Below, piece by piece: positions 48,505 to 61,809 of a DNA stretch of 64,000 nt. The notes under the pieces were generated by a model. It ran no database searches. It saw only the letters and a program-made list of their open reading frames with translations, and had not been told where the DNA came from. The first letter of the stretch is position 1. Every line of letters starts with the position of its first letter. Both the position numbers and the translations under genes were made by a program. Source of the DNA: Spirogloea muscicola (taxonomy: Eukaryota; Streptophyta; Zygnematophyceae; Spirogloeales; Spirogloeaceae); assembly GCA_009602725.1 (NCBI GenBank), contig WELB01000023.1:618158-682157 (forward strand), written 5' to 3'.

Positions 48505-51500
48505 ATGGCCGTCCATACGCTCCGACGCGGCCCCTGGCGGCGGCAGGTGCCGCGAGTCCAGGCGCTCTTACTCTTATGCTTCTACCCGCGAAGCGAAAGA
48601 CAAGGGTTCGATTCGGCAAGGCCGCACTCTCGCGGGACGCTGACGCCGCTTTCCCCCCTGCGGCAGGTCTGGGGCGCGCCCAGCACCCTCGCCAGTCGCC
48701 GGCGGCGGCCGTCTAGTGAAGCCCGTTCTGGAGGAGCCGCTGTGGCCGCAGCGCGACCAGAGCCGGAGCCTTGCAGGTTCTGCCTCCGGCCCCTGATCTG
48801 GGCTCCCAGACGTACCCGCTGCATGGCAAACCCACTTAGTGTAGTGCTTACGATGACTAGCACTTAGACCGATACACAAGGCGTCCTAAGGACATTGCAG
48901 ATTCTGGGACTGCATACAGATACGCAGTGGAGCTGCTCTCAGCATTGGTTGTGCTGTGCCGTGGCGGCTAGGCGGTCATATAGCACTCTTTGCTCTGAGC
49001 TTGCAGAGAAGCACCCCAATGTGCTGAGGCTGTCGCCCGTGGTCGAGGCAAACACCCGGCGCGTGCTGAAGCGGCACCGCAAGCCGCCCCGCCTGAACTG
49101 CACAGGTCACTGTGACCAATCTCTTTGAGAGTTGCTGTGCAGCAATGGCTGCCTTCTCTCTTTGGGCTGACAGGCTGAGGGGCCATCTCGTCGTTGTGAA
49201 GCTCTGCTGGTCCCGACTCATGCTGCAGGTACAGAGTGGGACCCCGTTGACTCCGAGCTCTACAACTGGGTGCCCCAGGTCAGGCGGCTCCCCCATCTCA
49301 CGACTGCAGTAGACGGCTTGCTCAGCTCAGGCAACTGAACAATGCTGTGCTAAGATGAAGTCTGATGTGGGCTGGACGGCAGCACGCAGACTGTGGGTAG
49401 TACAGCATGATGCGCCTGGCAGCCATTCATTGCATGGCGGGTTTGGCGGAACCTTCTGACTGGCTACGCCTCCGTCCGTGCGTGCGCTGCAGTCGGAGAA
49501 GTACCTGCTGGCGGTGTGCCTGTATGGGGAGCAAAGCAACCAGCAGATCTGCATGGAGAACTACCTACTCATGGCCGGCCTGCTAAACAGGACGCTCGTC
49601 GTCTCCAGGTCGGGCCAGCTCGCCTATTCGACGAGCGAAGTCCTTACTTGTGATGCTTGCTGCTCGGCGGATTATGCAGATTCTGTTCCGCTCATGGGCG
49701 CTCAGCTGCGTCCTGCTTCAGGCATACATTCAAGAGGGAGAAGCGGTACGACTGGGACTGGGAGTACTTCTTCGACTTGGACAATGCTCAGCGGTGCTTC
49801 GGAAACAACACCGTCATCTCCCTCCGGGAATACAAGGTAGATCATTTGAAGTTGCTGCCTGAATGCATGGCACTGTCATTGTGGGCTGCGATCTGTGAGC
49901 CTCCTTGGGGAGCTGAGCAACTTCGCGTCATTCTTCTGATTACGCTGTCATGCTGCGTTGAGCTGCAGAAGCGATACCCCAGGCCCGATGACAAGGCCGT
50001 GATTGACGAGATTGTGTGCTGGAAGGTGCAAATGGCTCTACCCAGGCGCAAAGCTGTTGACTCCCCTCTGCAGCATCAGCATTGCCTATTTAAGTTGGGA
50101 TACGGGACGACATAACCTAAGTCTTAGTACAATGACTCTGCTCTCCAGAGCAACTTCAAGGCTCAACTTGAGCTGTAGCCTTCTATTAAGGCATCTTTGT
50201 TGGCGTCTCAGAAGAAGTATTGCGGGGAGTTGCCGGAGACGACCAAACAGGACCGACCAGATATCATCTGGCCAAAGAAGGCCACTTATGAGGGCTTCCC
50301 AGGTGTTCTAGCCTATTCCTTCGGTGACCCTAAGGTTGTACAGAAAGCGGTACGGTGTTAGTCAAATCAGGCCATACTTGTTATGGAGGAGACATTCTTC
50401 AGCGCAGGAGATCGAGGACTGCATGACCAGCGCCAAGCCTCACACCTGATTATCGTCCAATAAGTACTCTACTCTTGCCATGTCAGGTCGTTCTTATATC
50501 TGGACTATTATGGACGTCCTCCCCAAATTCACCGACAAAATGATCACCTTTGGCGATATTTATGGCGAGTACCTCCACGGGGCGCCATTTGCTTACAATA
50601 AGCCTTTTGGCCCAATCCGCAGAAATTGCGGCCTCCCATTTCTACCTCACCCTTCAATCACCTCCGCAGCAGAAGGCTTCGTGAAGACTTTTGCAGGTAC
50701 AAGCCGTTGATCACCTGCTATGACCTCCAGTCCTTGGACTTATGCAAGAATTGCTCCATCAAAGTTTTGCATCGATTCCTGTTAATAAGCACCAGCTTAG
50801 CTTCCAGACTCGGAGGCTTGTAATTTGTGAAGAGCTGACGTGCCATTTAAGCGCATTTTTGGTTGGGAAGGCGCCAACTTGGTGGCGCTGCATCTAAGGA
50901 GGGGTGACAAGTACAAGTACTGGCGGCAGTGCATCTACCCGCTCGAGTGCTTCTGGCCCGTCTCAGATGTGGCCTACTGCCTCCTCAAAGTGTGCGACAA
51001 GGCCAACGCAAGCCTGGTCTTTGTCGCCAACAACGGGCACGAGCTTGAGATGCAGCTGCTGAAGAAGCTCCTGGGCAGGCCTCGCGGCCGAGAGCGGCGG
51101 CCGGTCACGCTCCTCACCCTGCCTGACAGGTTTGCAGGCTCCCTCAGAAGACGCTGCCTCCATGATCAGCATAACATAGTACATATTGCTCGTATCTCCC
51201 AGAGTTGCTGCCTGCCTACAAGCAACGAGTGCCTGCTGCTGCAACCTTGCAGTACCTTGTCTTTGCTTTGCAGCATCCTCTCTGGCTCCTTGTGCAGTTT
51301 CTCTCAGGCAGAGGGCCGGAAGCTGCAGTGGGCAGAACGGTGGGGCTGGAACGCGGGGAACATGAGCAGCGATCGCTTTGCCGTCATGTCGCTGGAGAAG
51401 CTGATCTGCTCCATGTCCAAGGTGTTCCTTTCGGCTGGGGAGTCCACATTCTCGACGCACATTGACCGCATGCGCAAGGCCATGGGCACGTGGTCGTGCA

Positions 51501-51589
51501 TGGACGGCATATTGTGTGCAGGCTACCACCGCCACAACATCACCATGCCGGAGTTTGAGGAGATTCCTGAGCAGGACTACGCAGACTAA
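48505..51589 (+). CDS. GDP-fucose protein O-fucosyltransferase-like protein (start uncertain)
   Basis: Resembles plant O-fucosyltransferase-family proteins (Golgi type II membrane glycosyltransferases). Exons readable in phase: HPNVLRLSPVVEANTRRVLK (stem), TEWDPVDSELYNWVPQ, SEKYLLAVCLYGEQSNQQIC with ENYLLMAGLLNRTLVV (donor-binding GxxN-type loop, here GEQSNQ), YDWDWEYFFDLDNAQRCFGN, KRYPRPDDKAVIDEIVCWK, CGELPETTKQDRPDIIWPKK, KMITFGDIYGEYLHGAPFAY with NKPFGPIRRNCGLPFLPHPS, ANLVALHLRRGDKYKYWRQ (the HxRRGD motif of the family), NASLVFVANNGHELEMQLLK, and the C-terminus FAVMSLEKLICSMSKVFLSA, GESTFSTHIDRMRKAMG, ending EQDYAD. The intron at 51138 seems to use a GC donor. The N-terminus is unsure: I give the ATG at 48505 (MAVHTLRRGPWRRQ), but no clear membrane anchor is seen and the first exon may lie in the gap. 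Confidence 0.8.
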
Positions 51590-52672
51590 GCTTGGCCTCC
51601 TCCTCTGTATTCTTTTATTCGTTCCTCTACTACTCTTGCCAAATTTCAGCTCAAATGCAAGCCCGGGCGTGATAATGGCGGAACCCTGGGCTAAGGGGAT
51701 CGCACTTTTGTTGGGTGGAAGAAACCTCAAGTCGCCATGCAGACGTGTCCAAGCTTCCAAGCTTCCCCGAGGGAGTGTTGGCATGTCTGTCCACGGTGCG
51801 CTAAGCTTCAGTTTGACACAAGTCCAGCAGCGCGAGGGGGTCTGATCTGCCTCGAGCTGTGCAGGCATTTGCCTTCAATCTTCATGCATAATACGTGTTC
51901 TGCAATGCCAGGCTTTGCTGAGTACGCACCTTTACCCCTCCTAAGCTGCTAAACAGATTACTCATCATTTTCTAATAGAGCTGCTCGCTCTGTTCAGGTG
52001 CGTGCCCTGGCCTCCCTCTTTTGCGGTGCCTTTTGACAAGCGCTTGTTGGTGCCATTTAAAGCCACGACCACGGAAAAGGTCTCATTCTCTGGAGCCTCC
52101 TGGAATGTAGCTTATCAAAGGTACCTTGTAGCCTTGCAAAGATACCTTGTAGCTTCTACGTGTCGATCTACTCTCTAAGTGGCAGTGGACTTCAGAAGAG
52201 TCTAGGTTGACTTGCAGAGACTATTGTGTGCAAGGGCTCTCTGCCGCCTTTTATTTAGGAGAAGGCATTTGCTGCGACACATCGGCCCATTGACTGCCGA
52301 GGCTGCCCTGCAGGCTTCTGTCATTTTGTCATGGCTGGCTCCTAGGCCTTGTGGCTTCTTTTTGCAAGCACGACACATTCTTTACATTAGACTGCTGTGG
52401 CTTGTGAAACCATCCACCCAGTGCGGAGCTTTTGCTTGTGTGCACGAAGAGCTGTTGCGACCTTGCTATTGCTTGTCACTAGTTAAAAGCCCGACAGAGT
52501 CTGCGGGGTCGCTGTGGCTGGGTTACTTTAGAGAACGACGGAAAATGGTGACCGACATATTCAATGTGGCTGCGCATAGAAACCCAACAATGGCACGTCG
52601 TAAGTGATGCAGGCACAACTGACTCTGGGCCCAGGCATCAGTATGAAAAATTAATGTGACAAACCCGGCCAG
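51590..52672. other. 3' flank, no recognised gene
   Basis: About 1.1 kb. A 131-codon plus frame at 52212-52607 (MQRLLCARALCRLLFRRRHL..) has no recognised domain and no visible partner exons, so I do not call it a gene. The rest appears to be 3' UTR and spacer. Confidence 0.35.
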
Positions 52673-52981
52673 CTAAAAGCAGGTTGGAGACAATAAGGCC
52701 GATCGATTCAACCCATTATTCAGTAGTGGCCACACTCGGTAAGGATGGCGTGTGGGCTTAGTCTGCACTCCTCTGGGTACCCGTCCACGACCACGAAGCT
52801 TCCACTGTGTAAGAGCACTTTGGCAAACGTGATCCGACTGACAAGGGGGAAGAGTAGCTATAGTTGCCTGCACTTGGACTGTTGCAGCCATCGCCTCCAT
52901 TTGATGGAGGCCGTTAGCCTGGCCTAATGCGCGCCCAGCACGCTGATGTATCCCGAGTGCCTGGGAGCGCTGCAAACTCAA
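52673..52981 (-). mobile_element. LINE ORF C-terminal fragment
   Basis: The minus-strand frame reads SLQRSQALGIHQRAGRALGQ then continues about 70 codons. It matches the LSVxLQRxxAxxxHxRAGRAL end of the LINE ORF at 30893-31285 and is nearly identical over about 80 bp to the opposite-strand copy at 56583-56715. Confidence 0.6.
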
Positions 52982-52989
52982 TGATAAGT

Positions 52990-53310
52990 GGAAAGAAAGC
53001 GCTAATGCATGCTGCGAAGGGCCGAAAGAAGTGGCTCTCCCACTGGGGCCCGAAAGAGAGCTGCTTGAGGGCTAGCAAAGAAAGGGCTCGCCCATTGAGG
53101 ATAGGGGCTGGACAAGCCAGCCCAAAAAAGAATAATCAGCAAAGCCAGCCCAGAGAAGGTTGGACAATGTCCACAGGCCGCGTAGGCCACAAAACAGTGC
53201 CCGGGAAGACAAAACTACACACAAAGACACGAAATGATGCAGATGGAAGCTCAGTATCCACGAGTGAGCAACAGCAAATCAGCAAATCAGAGAGAGAACT
53301 AAAAGGGCCG
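52990..53310 (-). mobile_element. LINE 3' ends, two tails in series
   Basis: On the minus strand a LLLLTRGY-stop end near 53255-53275, then a 3' UTR with GGCTGG..-type stem, then directly a second tail with stem GGCTGGCTTGTCCAGCC and terminus CAATGGGCGAGCCCTTTC (plus 53082-53125), then a CCCAGTGGGAGAGCCACTTC tail of the other type (plus 53025-53050). This is a nested pile of truncated copies. Confidence 0.6.
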
Positions 53311-53404
53311 AAAGGGCCGAAAGGCGCGGTCGTTGTCATGGCAATGGCTCCCAACTGGCCGGGGACTCACAATTAACGGGCGGAGCGCGACCTTCACGGC
53401 TGCC

Positions 53405-53605
53405 GCTAAAGAAGAAAGGGCTCGCCCATTGAGGATAGGGGCTGGACAAGCCAGCCCAAAAAAGAATGAACAAAGAAAGAACGAGAAGGGGGCCAGAGGA
53501 AGCCAGAGGAAGCGCTAAGAAACCAAAGCACACAAAGAAAGAAAGCAGCTACAAATCACTCAGTAACCCCTGCTAAGCAGCCGCAAATCAGAGAGGCTAG
53601 GGTCC
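53405..53605 (-). mobile_element. LINE 3' end
   Basis: The minus strand ends SLSDLRLLSRGY-stop (about 53556-53602), followed by a 3' UTR nearly identical to the copy at 29993-30170, with stem GGCTGGCTTGTCCAGCC and the CAATGGGCGAGCCC terminus. The high similarity between copies 23 kb apart suggests fairly recent activity. It lies just upstream of the epimerase gene. Confidence 0.7.
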
Positions 53606-53682
53606 TGGAAGTGGGTGCCCGCTAAAGGCCCCCCTCCCTTTCTTTCTCGGCCGGGTCGCAGTCCTGAGCCTCCGGTACTCTC

Positions 53683-53716
<34 letters not shown>

Positions 53717-53724
53717 TCGCGGCT

Positions 53725-56005
53725 GTGCGACCTCCACTCTTCTCTGCTGCCGACGGGAAGCGGAAGCGGCCCAGCCGAGCGAGCGCGCCGCCGTCCGCCG
53801 CCGCTGAGCGGCCGCGNCAGGTGCTCAAGGACGACGCGTCGGGCCTGGAGAAGGTGGTCCTGCGCGAGCCCCGGGGCAGCACCGCCGAGGTGCGCAGCTC
53901 CGACGCGACCTCTGTCGCCACCACCTACATCAGATAATTCCATAACTTCCCTTGACGTCTGATCATGAGGATCTCTTGCTTGACGCGTCAATTGGGCCAA
54001 CGCTGTCGGTCCCGGAGACGGTACGCCGTTACCGGTGCACCTACAAGGTGAAGCTGACCGTGGTCAATCAAGCGGCCGATGCCAGGTGTACTTGCATGGT
54101 GGTCACGTGACCTCCTGGAAGAATGAGAAGGGCGAGGAGCACCTCTTTGTCAGCAGCAAGGTTGTACATTGACAAATACGCAAAGTATATGCTGCATGGG
54201 TAATTCTTGACCTGCAGCTCGACTTGTGGTGCCTGAATAGCGGCGACTTGAGGGTCGCAGATTGAAGCGACAGCTTAGTCTTTGTTTCATGTTGTACAAA
54301 AGTCTTTGTTGCATGATGTACAATGAGACCAATAGTGCAGTTGTAAGACCCCACCACCGGGGGTTCACTGATTATCCAATGAGAATGCATGATACACGTA
54401 TGCCTGCGCAGGCTGTGTTTAGGCCTCCCAAAGCCATACGTGGTGGGATCCCTATCTGCTTCCCTCAGGTATCCGATCGTTCACTTTCCGCTGCCATAAT
54501 TTGGTGCAACTTCTTGAATTCCTGGTTGCAGCTAACCACATTGCCTCACTGCTAGAGGCTGTAACCTATTCCGGCTCCTCTGGATGAGTGTTTGTGGGCT
54601 GGTTCTGCCAGCCCTTGCCCCCATTGGGAAGCTGCTTCTCTGCAACCATCTCAAGAGTGCCCCGAAATTAAGCTGATGAGCGTACAGAACAGCTGCAAAT
54701 TACCGAGACCAAGACAGGTAGTTTATATTGTCAGTTGTGATGGTCTGTCTTTTGATCAGTCTATCTCTTTGAACCGTGGCAGTTTGGCGGTTTCGGCCCT
54801 CTGGAGCAGCATGGCTATGCTAGGAACAGGATCTGGTCATTGGACACATCAGAAGACAGTACGGATGCTGCTACTGTCACCCTTGTCTACGTCCCCACAG
54901 AAGAAGACCTGAAGCTTTGGCCACACAGGTAAGTTGCTCTATAGATTCAATTGGCGCAATTTCTCTTCTTTGGCGTCCTAGTTGTTGTCTTTCGTGATCC
55001 TGCAGGCGACAGGGAAAGTGCTCCGAGCTCCAGGAGAACCTCGCTCAATAGCAAAACTCCAAACTGATGCAGCTATGAGCTCCGGCTGAAAGTCACTGTT
55101 GGAAATTTGGGAGAGCTGACTTCAGCACTTCATGTGAAGAATGTTGACAGCAAGCCGCTCACATTTACATGTGCTTTCCACACTTACTTCTCAGTCTCAG
55201 ACATCAGGTAAACATGCTCTTGTGCTCTGCATCAGCTTGGTGCAATTAGGCATGCAATACGCAATATGGAACAGGCATCGCATGGCCTCTTTCTTAGAGG
55301 TTCAGCCTGCAGCCCTCAACTTACAGCTTCCTCCTCTTTGCCATAGTGAGGTCCGAGTGGAGGGTCTAGAGACCTTGGATTACCTGGACAATCTGGAGAA
55401 TAAGGAACGAGTGACGGACCAGGGGGATGCCATCACTTTTGATTCCGAGGTATTCTTACTTCTGTGTTGGAGTTCTTTAGCAGGGTGCCTTCACTGCAAT
55501 TGATTCAGATTTGGATGCTTGTTTGATGCCAAGGCTGCAAGTCTTGCAGTGACCTCCGTCCAGTGCTTCTTTCACAGGTTGACAGAATATACCTTAACAC
55601 ACCCAACAAAGTAGCGATTGTGGACCACAGCAAGAAGAAGACCTTTGTTGTCAAGAAAGAGGGCTTGCCAGATGCAGGTATTGTTCTTAATCTGTTTTGG
55701 TGAATGAGCAGGAATGTAGTGGACACCTTTTGGCACCTCTGCTTGTGCTGAAAATCATATCTGTTAGTAATCTGACAAGGTACTTATGTGCAGTGGTCTG
55801 GAACCCCTGGGAGAAGAAGGCCAAATCCATGTCGGACTTTGGGGACGACGAGTACAAGCGGATGGTGTGTGTGGAGGCTGCTGCAGTTGAGAATGCAATA
55901 GTTTTGAAGCCGGGTGAAGACTGGCAGGCCCGGCAAGAGCTGTCTACTGTTCCCTCCAGCTACTACAGCGGGCAGCTTGATCCAAGCAAAGTCCTGCAGG
56001 GCTGA
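53725..56005 (+). CDS. Glucose-6-phosphate 1-epimerase (hexose-6-phosphate mutarotase), start not found
   Basis: Interconverts alpha and beta glucose 6-phosphate; aldose-1-epimerase superfamily. Exons in phase: VLKDDASGLEKVVLREPRGS, VYLHGGHVTSWKNEKGEEHL, AVFRPPKAIRGGIPICFPQ, FGGFGPLEQHGYARNRIWSL, YELRLKVTVGNLGELTSALH then PLTFTCAFHTYFSVSDI (HTYF, family His), EVRVEGLETLDYLDNLENKE, RIYLNTPNKVAIVDHSKKKT and VVWNPWEKKAKSMSDFGDDE with YKRMVCVEAAAVEN (family Glu), ending SKVLQG. The open frame before VLKDD runs back to 53725 through a CCG-rich tract with one undetermined base (53817) and has no ATG, so the true first exon is either further upstream, near the LINE copy, or obscured by sequence error there. 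The catalytic part is complete. Confidence 0.92.
54560..54650 (+). mobile_element. Short LINE tail in an epimerase intron
   Basis: Contains GGGCTGGTTCTGCCAGCCCTTGCCCCCATTGGGA, i.e. the stem-loop and terminus of the CCCATTGGG-type LINE tail, with no coding part. It lies within the intron between the exons ending at about 54467 and starting at about 54781. Confidence 0.55.
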
Positions 56006-57743
56006 ATATGTACATGGGAGCAGTCGAGGGAAGCGCGAGCTGACAACTGGCCATGGTACTCACAGTCAGTTACTGACAGACCTCTGCTGTGGTCCATTTA
56101 CACTCCGCCTGAAGTGACCAAACAGGCGGGCGCATAAGGTGCTAGATAACAAGCTTGCACTATTCAAGATGCGGGCTTAGCAAGCCAGCATCATTGAAAT
56201 GCGTTCATGCCTACAGCTTATGAAGGGGCAGATAAGATCAGCCCTACCGCAAGTTGACTCTCCTGCTAGCCTCGTGTCAAAGCCAAGCACGTGGGCAGAA
56301 GTGGTCTGCTTGGATGCTACTGTGCCCTGCATGAAGCACATGTGCTTCATTTGCATGAGGATAGCCAGCTTCGCTGCTGGCAGGGCGGATGATGAGGAGG
56401 AGGTTACAGTGACGCAGGGAATACTGCAAGAGCAGGAGTGGTTGCTCACTCAGTGGCAGCTGCTGAGTATTGCTGAGCGATTTTGGCCATTTTCACTGCT
56501 GACGCAATGGAAGTGGCAGAGTTCTACAGGAGGGGCGTACACAGCGGCCACTGATCATCATGCTATAGAATGCGGCTATCATTGAGTCTACAGCGCTCCC
56601 AGCCACTCGCGATACACCAGCGTGCTGGTCGTGCAGTAGCCCAGGCTAATGGCTTCCGTGGTGGTGGTTTGGCGCCTCAGTATAGCTTGTCAGATATGCA
56701 TGTGCTCACCCGAGGACATTAGTGTCCCCCTTAGCCAGCTCATTACCCACTTAATATGACATCTGTAAGGCTAGAATTGGCCTCCCTTTAAATTTCATGC
56801 GCACCGCGCGCCTTCTCTCGCTATACACATGGAGGTAAGGAAGTGCTCGGTTCGGATCGTGTTCTGGTGCATATGACCATTGCATCACTGGAGATAGAGC
56901 AGACCTGCGTCTCAGCAGTTCCCACAGGGCGTTGCTCGTGCAGCTAGTATGATGGAGCCCACACGGTTCAGAGCATTGTGTTGTGAAAATTGGAGCTGTC
57001 AGCAGAGTACCAGCTTTTGCTCAACTGTACCCTGATCACAGTCGTGTAGCACGTGACTGTTTGCCCATGCAATTTACAGGGCCAAGTCCCGTCCCCCTGA
57101 GTTCAGGGAGGAGGTCGCCCAGATTGAAAGCGGCCAGGGAATGGGTCATGGTGGTGCCGTGGGGGAGAGCGGTGTTACCAGCCCCTCCCCAAAAACAGGC
57201 GCACTGTGAATGCTGCTGCGCAAATGGGCGCAACTGTTATCTGAAAGGAGGGGTGCAAAGACGGGAACGGGGCGGGGTAGAGGAAGGCAGGGACTGAAGT
57301 GGAGGGGGAGGAGGGAGGGAGGATGGGGCCTTGTATCCAGGCTAGCCGGCCTCCTACCAAATAGCGCGTGTCAGAGCGAGCATGTGCGCGCATGCAAAAC
57401 CACGTCTACTTGGTTGACTCCTGTGCATGCCGCACAGTCCCTTGTGCCTTGAAGCCTTGGGCCGCCAGAAAAAGCAGGGCAGACAAGCCAAGGAAAGGGA
57501 CGGTTGGGGGTCGAAGTGGCGGGATGCAGTGAGCCCAGCCTCTGGCCAGCGGCCAGCACAGCGGCCACCGGCACACCCGCACTTCCGCCCGAGGCGATCA
57601 AGGAGGACCTGCGCAGCGGAGCTACCGCTGCTCAAATGTCTGCGGGCTTGGGGAGGAAGGGGAGGGGGGGGGGAAGGATGGGCGTGGCAACAGGAGGGGG
57701 ATGTGGGAGCTGCCTCTCTTCTCTCCTCCCTCTACCTCCTCTG
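56006..57743. other. Intergenic stretch between the epimerase and CCCH genes
   Basis: About 1.7 kb. Includes the LINE fragment at 56583-56715. A 128-codon plus frame at 56199-56585 (MRSCLQLMKGQIRSALPQVD..) has no known domain and probably overlaps the epimerase 3' UTR. From 57000 to 57740 the sequence is G-rich on the plus strand. No gene supported there. Confidence 0.35.
56583..56715 (+). mobile_element. LINE ORF C-terminal fragment
   Basis: The plus-strand frame reads LQRSQPLAIHQRAGRAVAQA then YSLSDMHVLTRGH-stop. It is closely similar to the minus-strand copy at 52926-52981, which extends it upstream. Only the last ~45 codons of the LINE ORF remain. Confidence 0.65.
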
Positions 57744-58562
57744 CTACATGGCGCCAGTGGCTCCCGCTGGGCCGCCTGCTGAGCCATTGGCGCCGCCGCC
57801 GCCGCCGCCGCCGCCGCTGCCGCCGTTGGGGCCGCCGCCGGCGTTGAGGGAGCGGTCGCCGATGCGGCGCAGGAGGATGAGGTGCGGCGCCGTGCCGTGG
57901 CCGCGGCCGCACTGGAGGCAGAAGTGGGAGGCCTCGTTGGGGCAGGGGCGGCGGCCGCGCCCAAAGTGGCAGTAGCCCGACTGGAAGAACTGGCGGCAGC
58001 CCGTGTACTCCTCGGGCGCATCCATGAGCGCCATGTCGGGCCCCACGATGCCGCGCCGCGCCTCCGCCTTGAGCTCCACTTGCAGCGCCCGCACCGCGTA
58101 GTCCTCCAGCTGCACAAACTGCTGCGCGGCCGCCCACGAGCTGCATCAGAGCCCTGGACTCGCTCGGCTTTAAACCCACAAGGCCGACACGGCGGTCCTG
58201 GGGACCCAAGTAAGAACGCCGGAAGCTACAACAACAGCCAGGCGCTTGATTGCTAAGAAGCGAAGCCAATCGGAAGCGAAACCAATTAGCAAAACCAATT
58301 ACTAGATTAAGAGATTGGAGCCCAATCTAGTGGAGTTGGGACCATTAGAGGGGCCCAGATCTGCGCCGGCGCTGTTGTGGAACGAGGAATCACAGCACCG
58401 CTCAGATCTGGCAGCAGCGCCTGGTGGCGCAGAACAATATGGGCGTTCCCTCACATTGGAGGGGTTGAGGTTGTCGAGCATGGAGCGGAGGCGCAGGATC
58501 TCCTGGGAGCTCTCGGCCAGCGCCTCGGCCGCGGAGCCCAGCTCGCCGCGCAGGCAGGCCAT
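57744..58562 (-). CDS. CCCH-type zinc-finger protein with N-terminal coiled coil
   Basis: Two exons. The first gives a helical segment MACLRGELGSAAEALAESSQ, EILRLRSMLDNLNPSN (a probable coiled coil). The second starts QFVQLEDYAVRALQVELKAE and holds one zinc finger: CRQFFQSGYC, HFGRGRRPC, PNEASHFC, then CGRGHGTAPHL. The spacing C-x8-C-x8-C-x5-H is longer than the common C-x8-C-x5-C-x3-H, and extra Cys/His follow, so the metal-binding set is not certain. The tail is poly-Gly/Ala (GGGP..GATGAM). CCCH fingers usually bind RNA; no specific family is recognised. I chose the ATG at 58560-58562, but the frame stays open upstream through a poly-Gly tract, so the protein may be longer. Confidence 0.65.
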
Positions 58563-58759
58563 CTCGGCGCCCAGCTGCGTCTGCGCGTCCCCGCAGTGGT
58601 CCAGCTCCTTCCTGCCGCCGCCGCCGCCGCCGCCGCCGCCACCGTCAGGACCCCGACGGCGGTGCCGGAGGCGGCGGCGGCGGCAGCGGCGGCGGCGGCG
58701 GCGGCGGGGAGGCCTGTCAGCGGCGGCTCCCCATCGGCGTGCTATCGGTCCTGGACGGC

Positions 58760-59083
58760 ATGCTGACGAGCGCCGCAACGGCGCCGATGCGGCTCTGGCG
58801 GGACTCGCTGCCCGCCGACGTGCGCGGCCGGGAGTGCCACCACGTCAGCTTCGGCCGCGGCGACGGCGGCGCCGGCGCCGTGGCGGCATCGCTGGCTGGC
58901 CGGCAGCAGCAGCAGGAAGAGGCGGAGCTCGAGCGCCGCAGCCTGCTCTACCCTGGCGGCATGTGGTGGCAGGACGCCGCCGCCGAGCCCGAGGGCCCGA
59001 GCTTCCTGGACCAGCTGCAGCGGCAGATGGACGAGGCCGTGCAGCGGCGGCAGCTCGAGGCCGAGGCGGAGGCCGCCGGCGAG
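58760..59083 (+). CDS. Unrecognised protein, N-terminal part, cut by gap
   Basis: Plus-strand frame from MLTSAATAPMRLWRDSLPAD through ECHHVSFGRGDGGAGAVAAS and an acidic/Gln-rich stretch (QQQQEEAELERRSLL) to YPGGMWWQDAAAEPEGPSFL, DQLQRQMDEAVQRRQLEAEA, then 750 N. Its amphipathic, Glu/Arg/Gln-rich end looks like real coding sequence, and the opposite strand does not. It is divergent from the CCCH gene. I do not recognise a family. It could be the 5' part of a separate gene or, less likely, an N-terminal extension of the DUS2 gene beyond the gap. Confidence 0.4.
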
Positions 59084-59833
59084 NNNNNNNNNNNNNNNNN
59101 NNNNNNNNNNNNNNNNNNNNNNNNNNNNNNNNNNNNNNNNNNNNNNNNNNNNNNNNNNNNNNNNNNNNNNNNNNNNNNNNNNNNNNNNNNNNNNNNNNNN
59201 NNNNNNNNNNNNNNNNNNNNNNNNNNNNNNNNNNNNNNNNNNNNNNNNNNNNNNNNNNNNNNNNNNNNNNNNNNNNNNNNNNNNNNNNNNNNNNNNNNNN
59301 NNNNNNNNNNNNNNNNNNNNNNNNNNNNNNNNNNNNNNNNNNNNNNNNNNNNNNNNNNNNNNNNNNNNNNNNNNNNNNNNNNNNNNNNNNNNNNNNNNNN
59401 NNNNNNNNNNNNNNNNNNNNNNNNNNNNNNNNNNNNNNNNNNNNNNNNNNNNNNNNNNNNNNNNNNNNNNNNNNNNNNNNNNNNNNNNNNNNNNNNNNNN
59501 NNNNNNNNNNNNNNNNNNNNNNNNNNNNNNNNNNNNNNNNNNNNNNNNNNNNNNNNNNNNNNNNNNNNNNNNNNNNNNNNNNNNNNNNNNNNNNNNNNNN
59601 NNNNNNNNNNNNNNNNNNNNNNNNNNNNNNNNNNNNNNNNNNNNNNNNNNNNNNNNNNNNNNNNNNNNNNNNNNNNNNNNNNNNNNNNNNNNNNNNNNNN
59701 NNNNNNNNNNNNNNNNNNNNNNNNNNNNNNNNNNNNNNNNNNNNNNNNNNNNNNNNNNNNNNNNNNNNNNNNNNNNNNNNNNNNNNNNNNNNNNNNNNNN
59801 NNNNNNNNNNNNNNNNNNNNNNNNNNNNNNNNN
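59084..59833. other. Assembly gap (750 N)
   Basis: N run between the unrecognised frame ending at 59083 and the first visible exon of the DUS2 gene. It is long enough to hold the missing ~90 N-terminal residues of DUS2. Confidence 0.99.
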
Positions 59834-61809
<1,976 letters not shown>

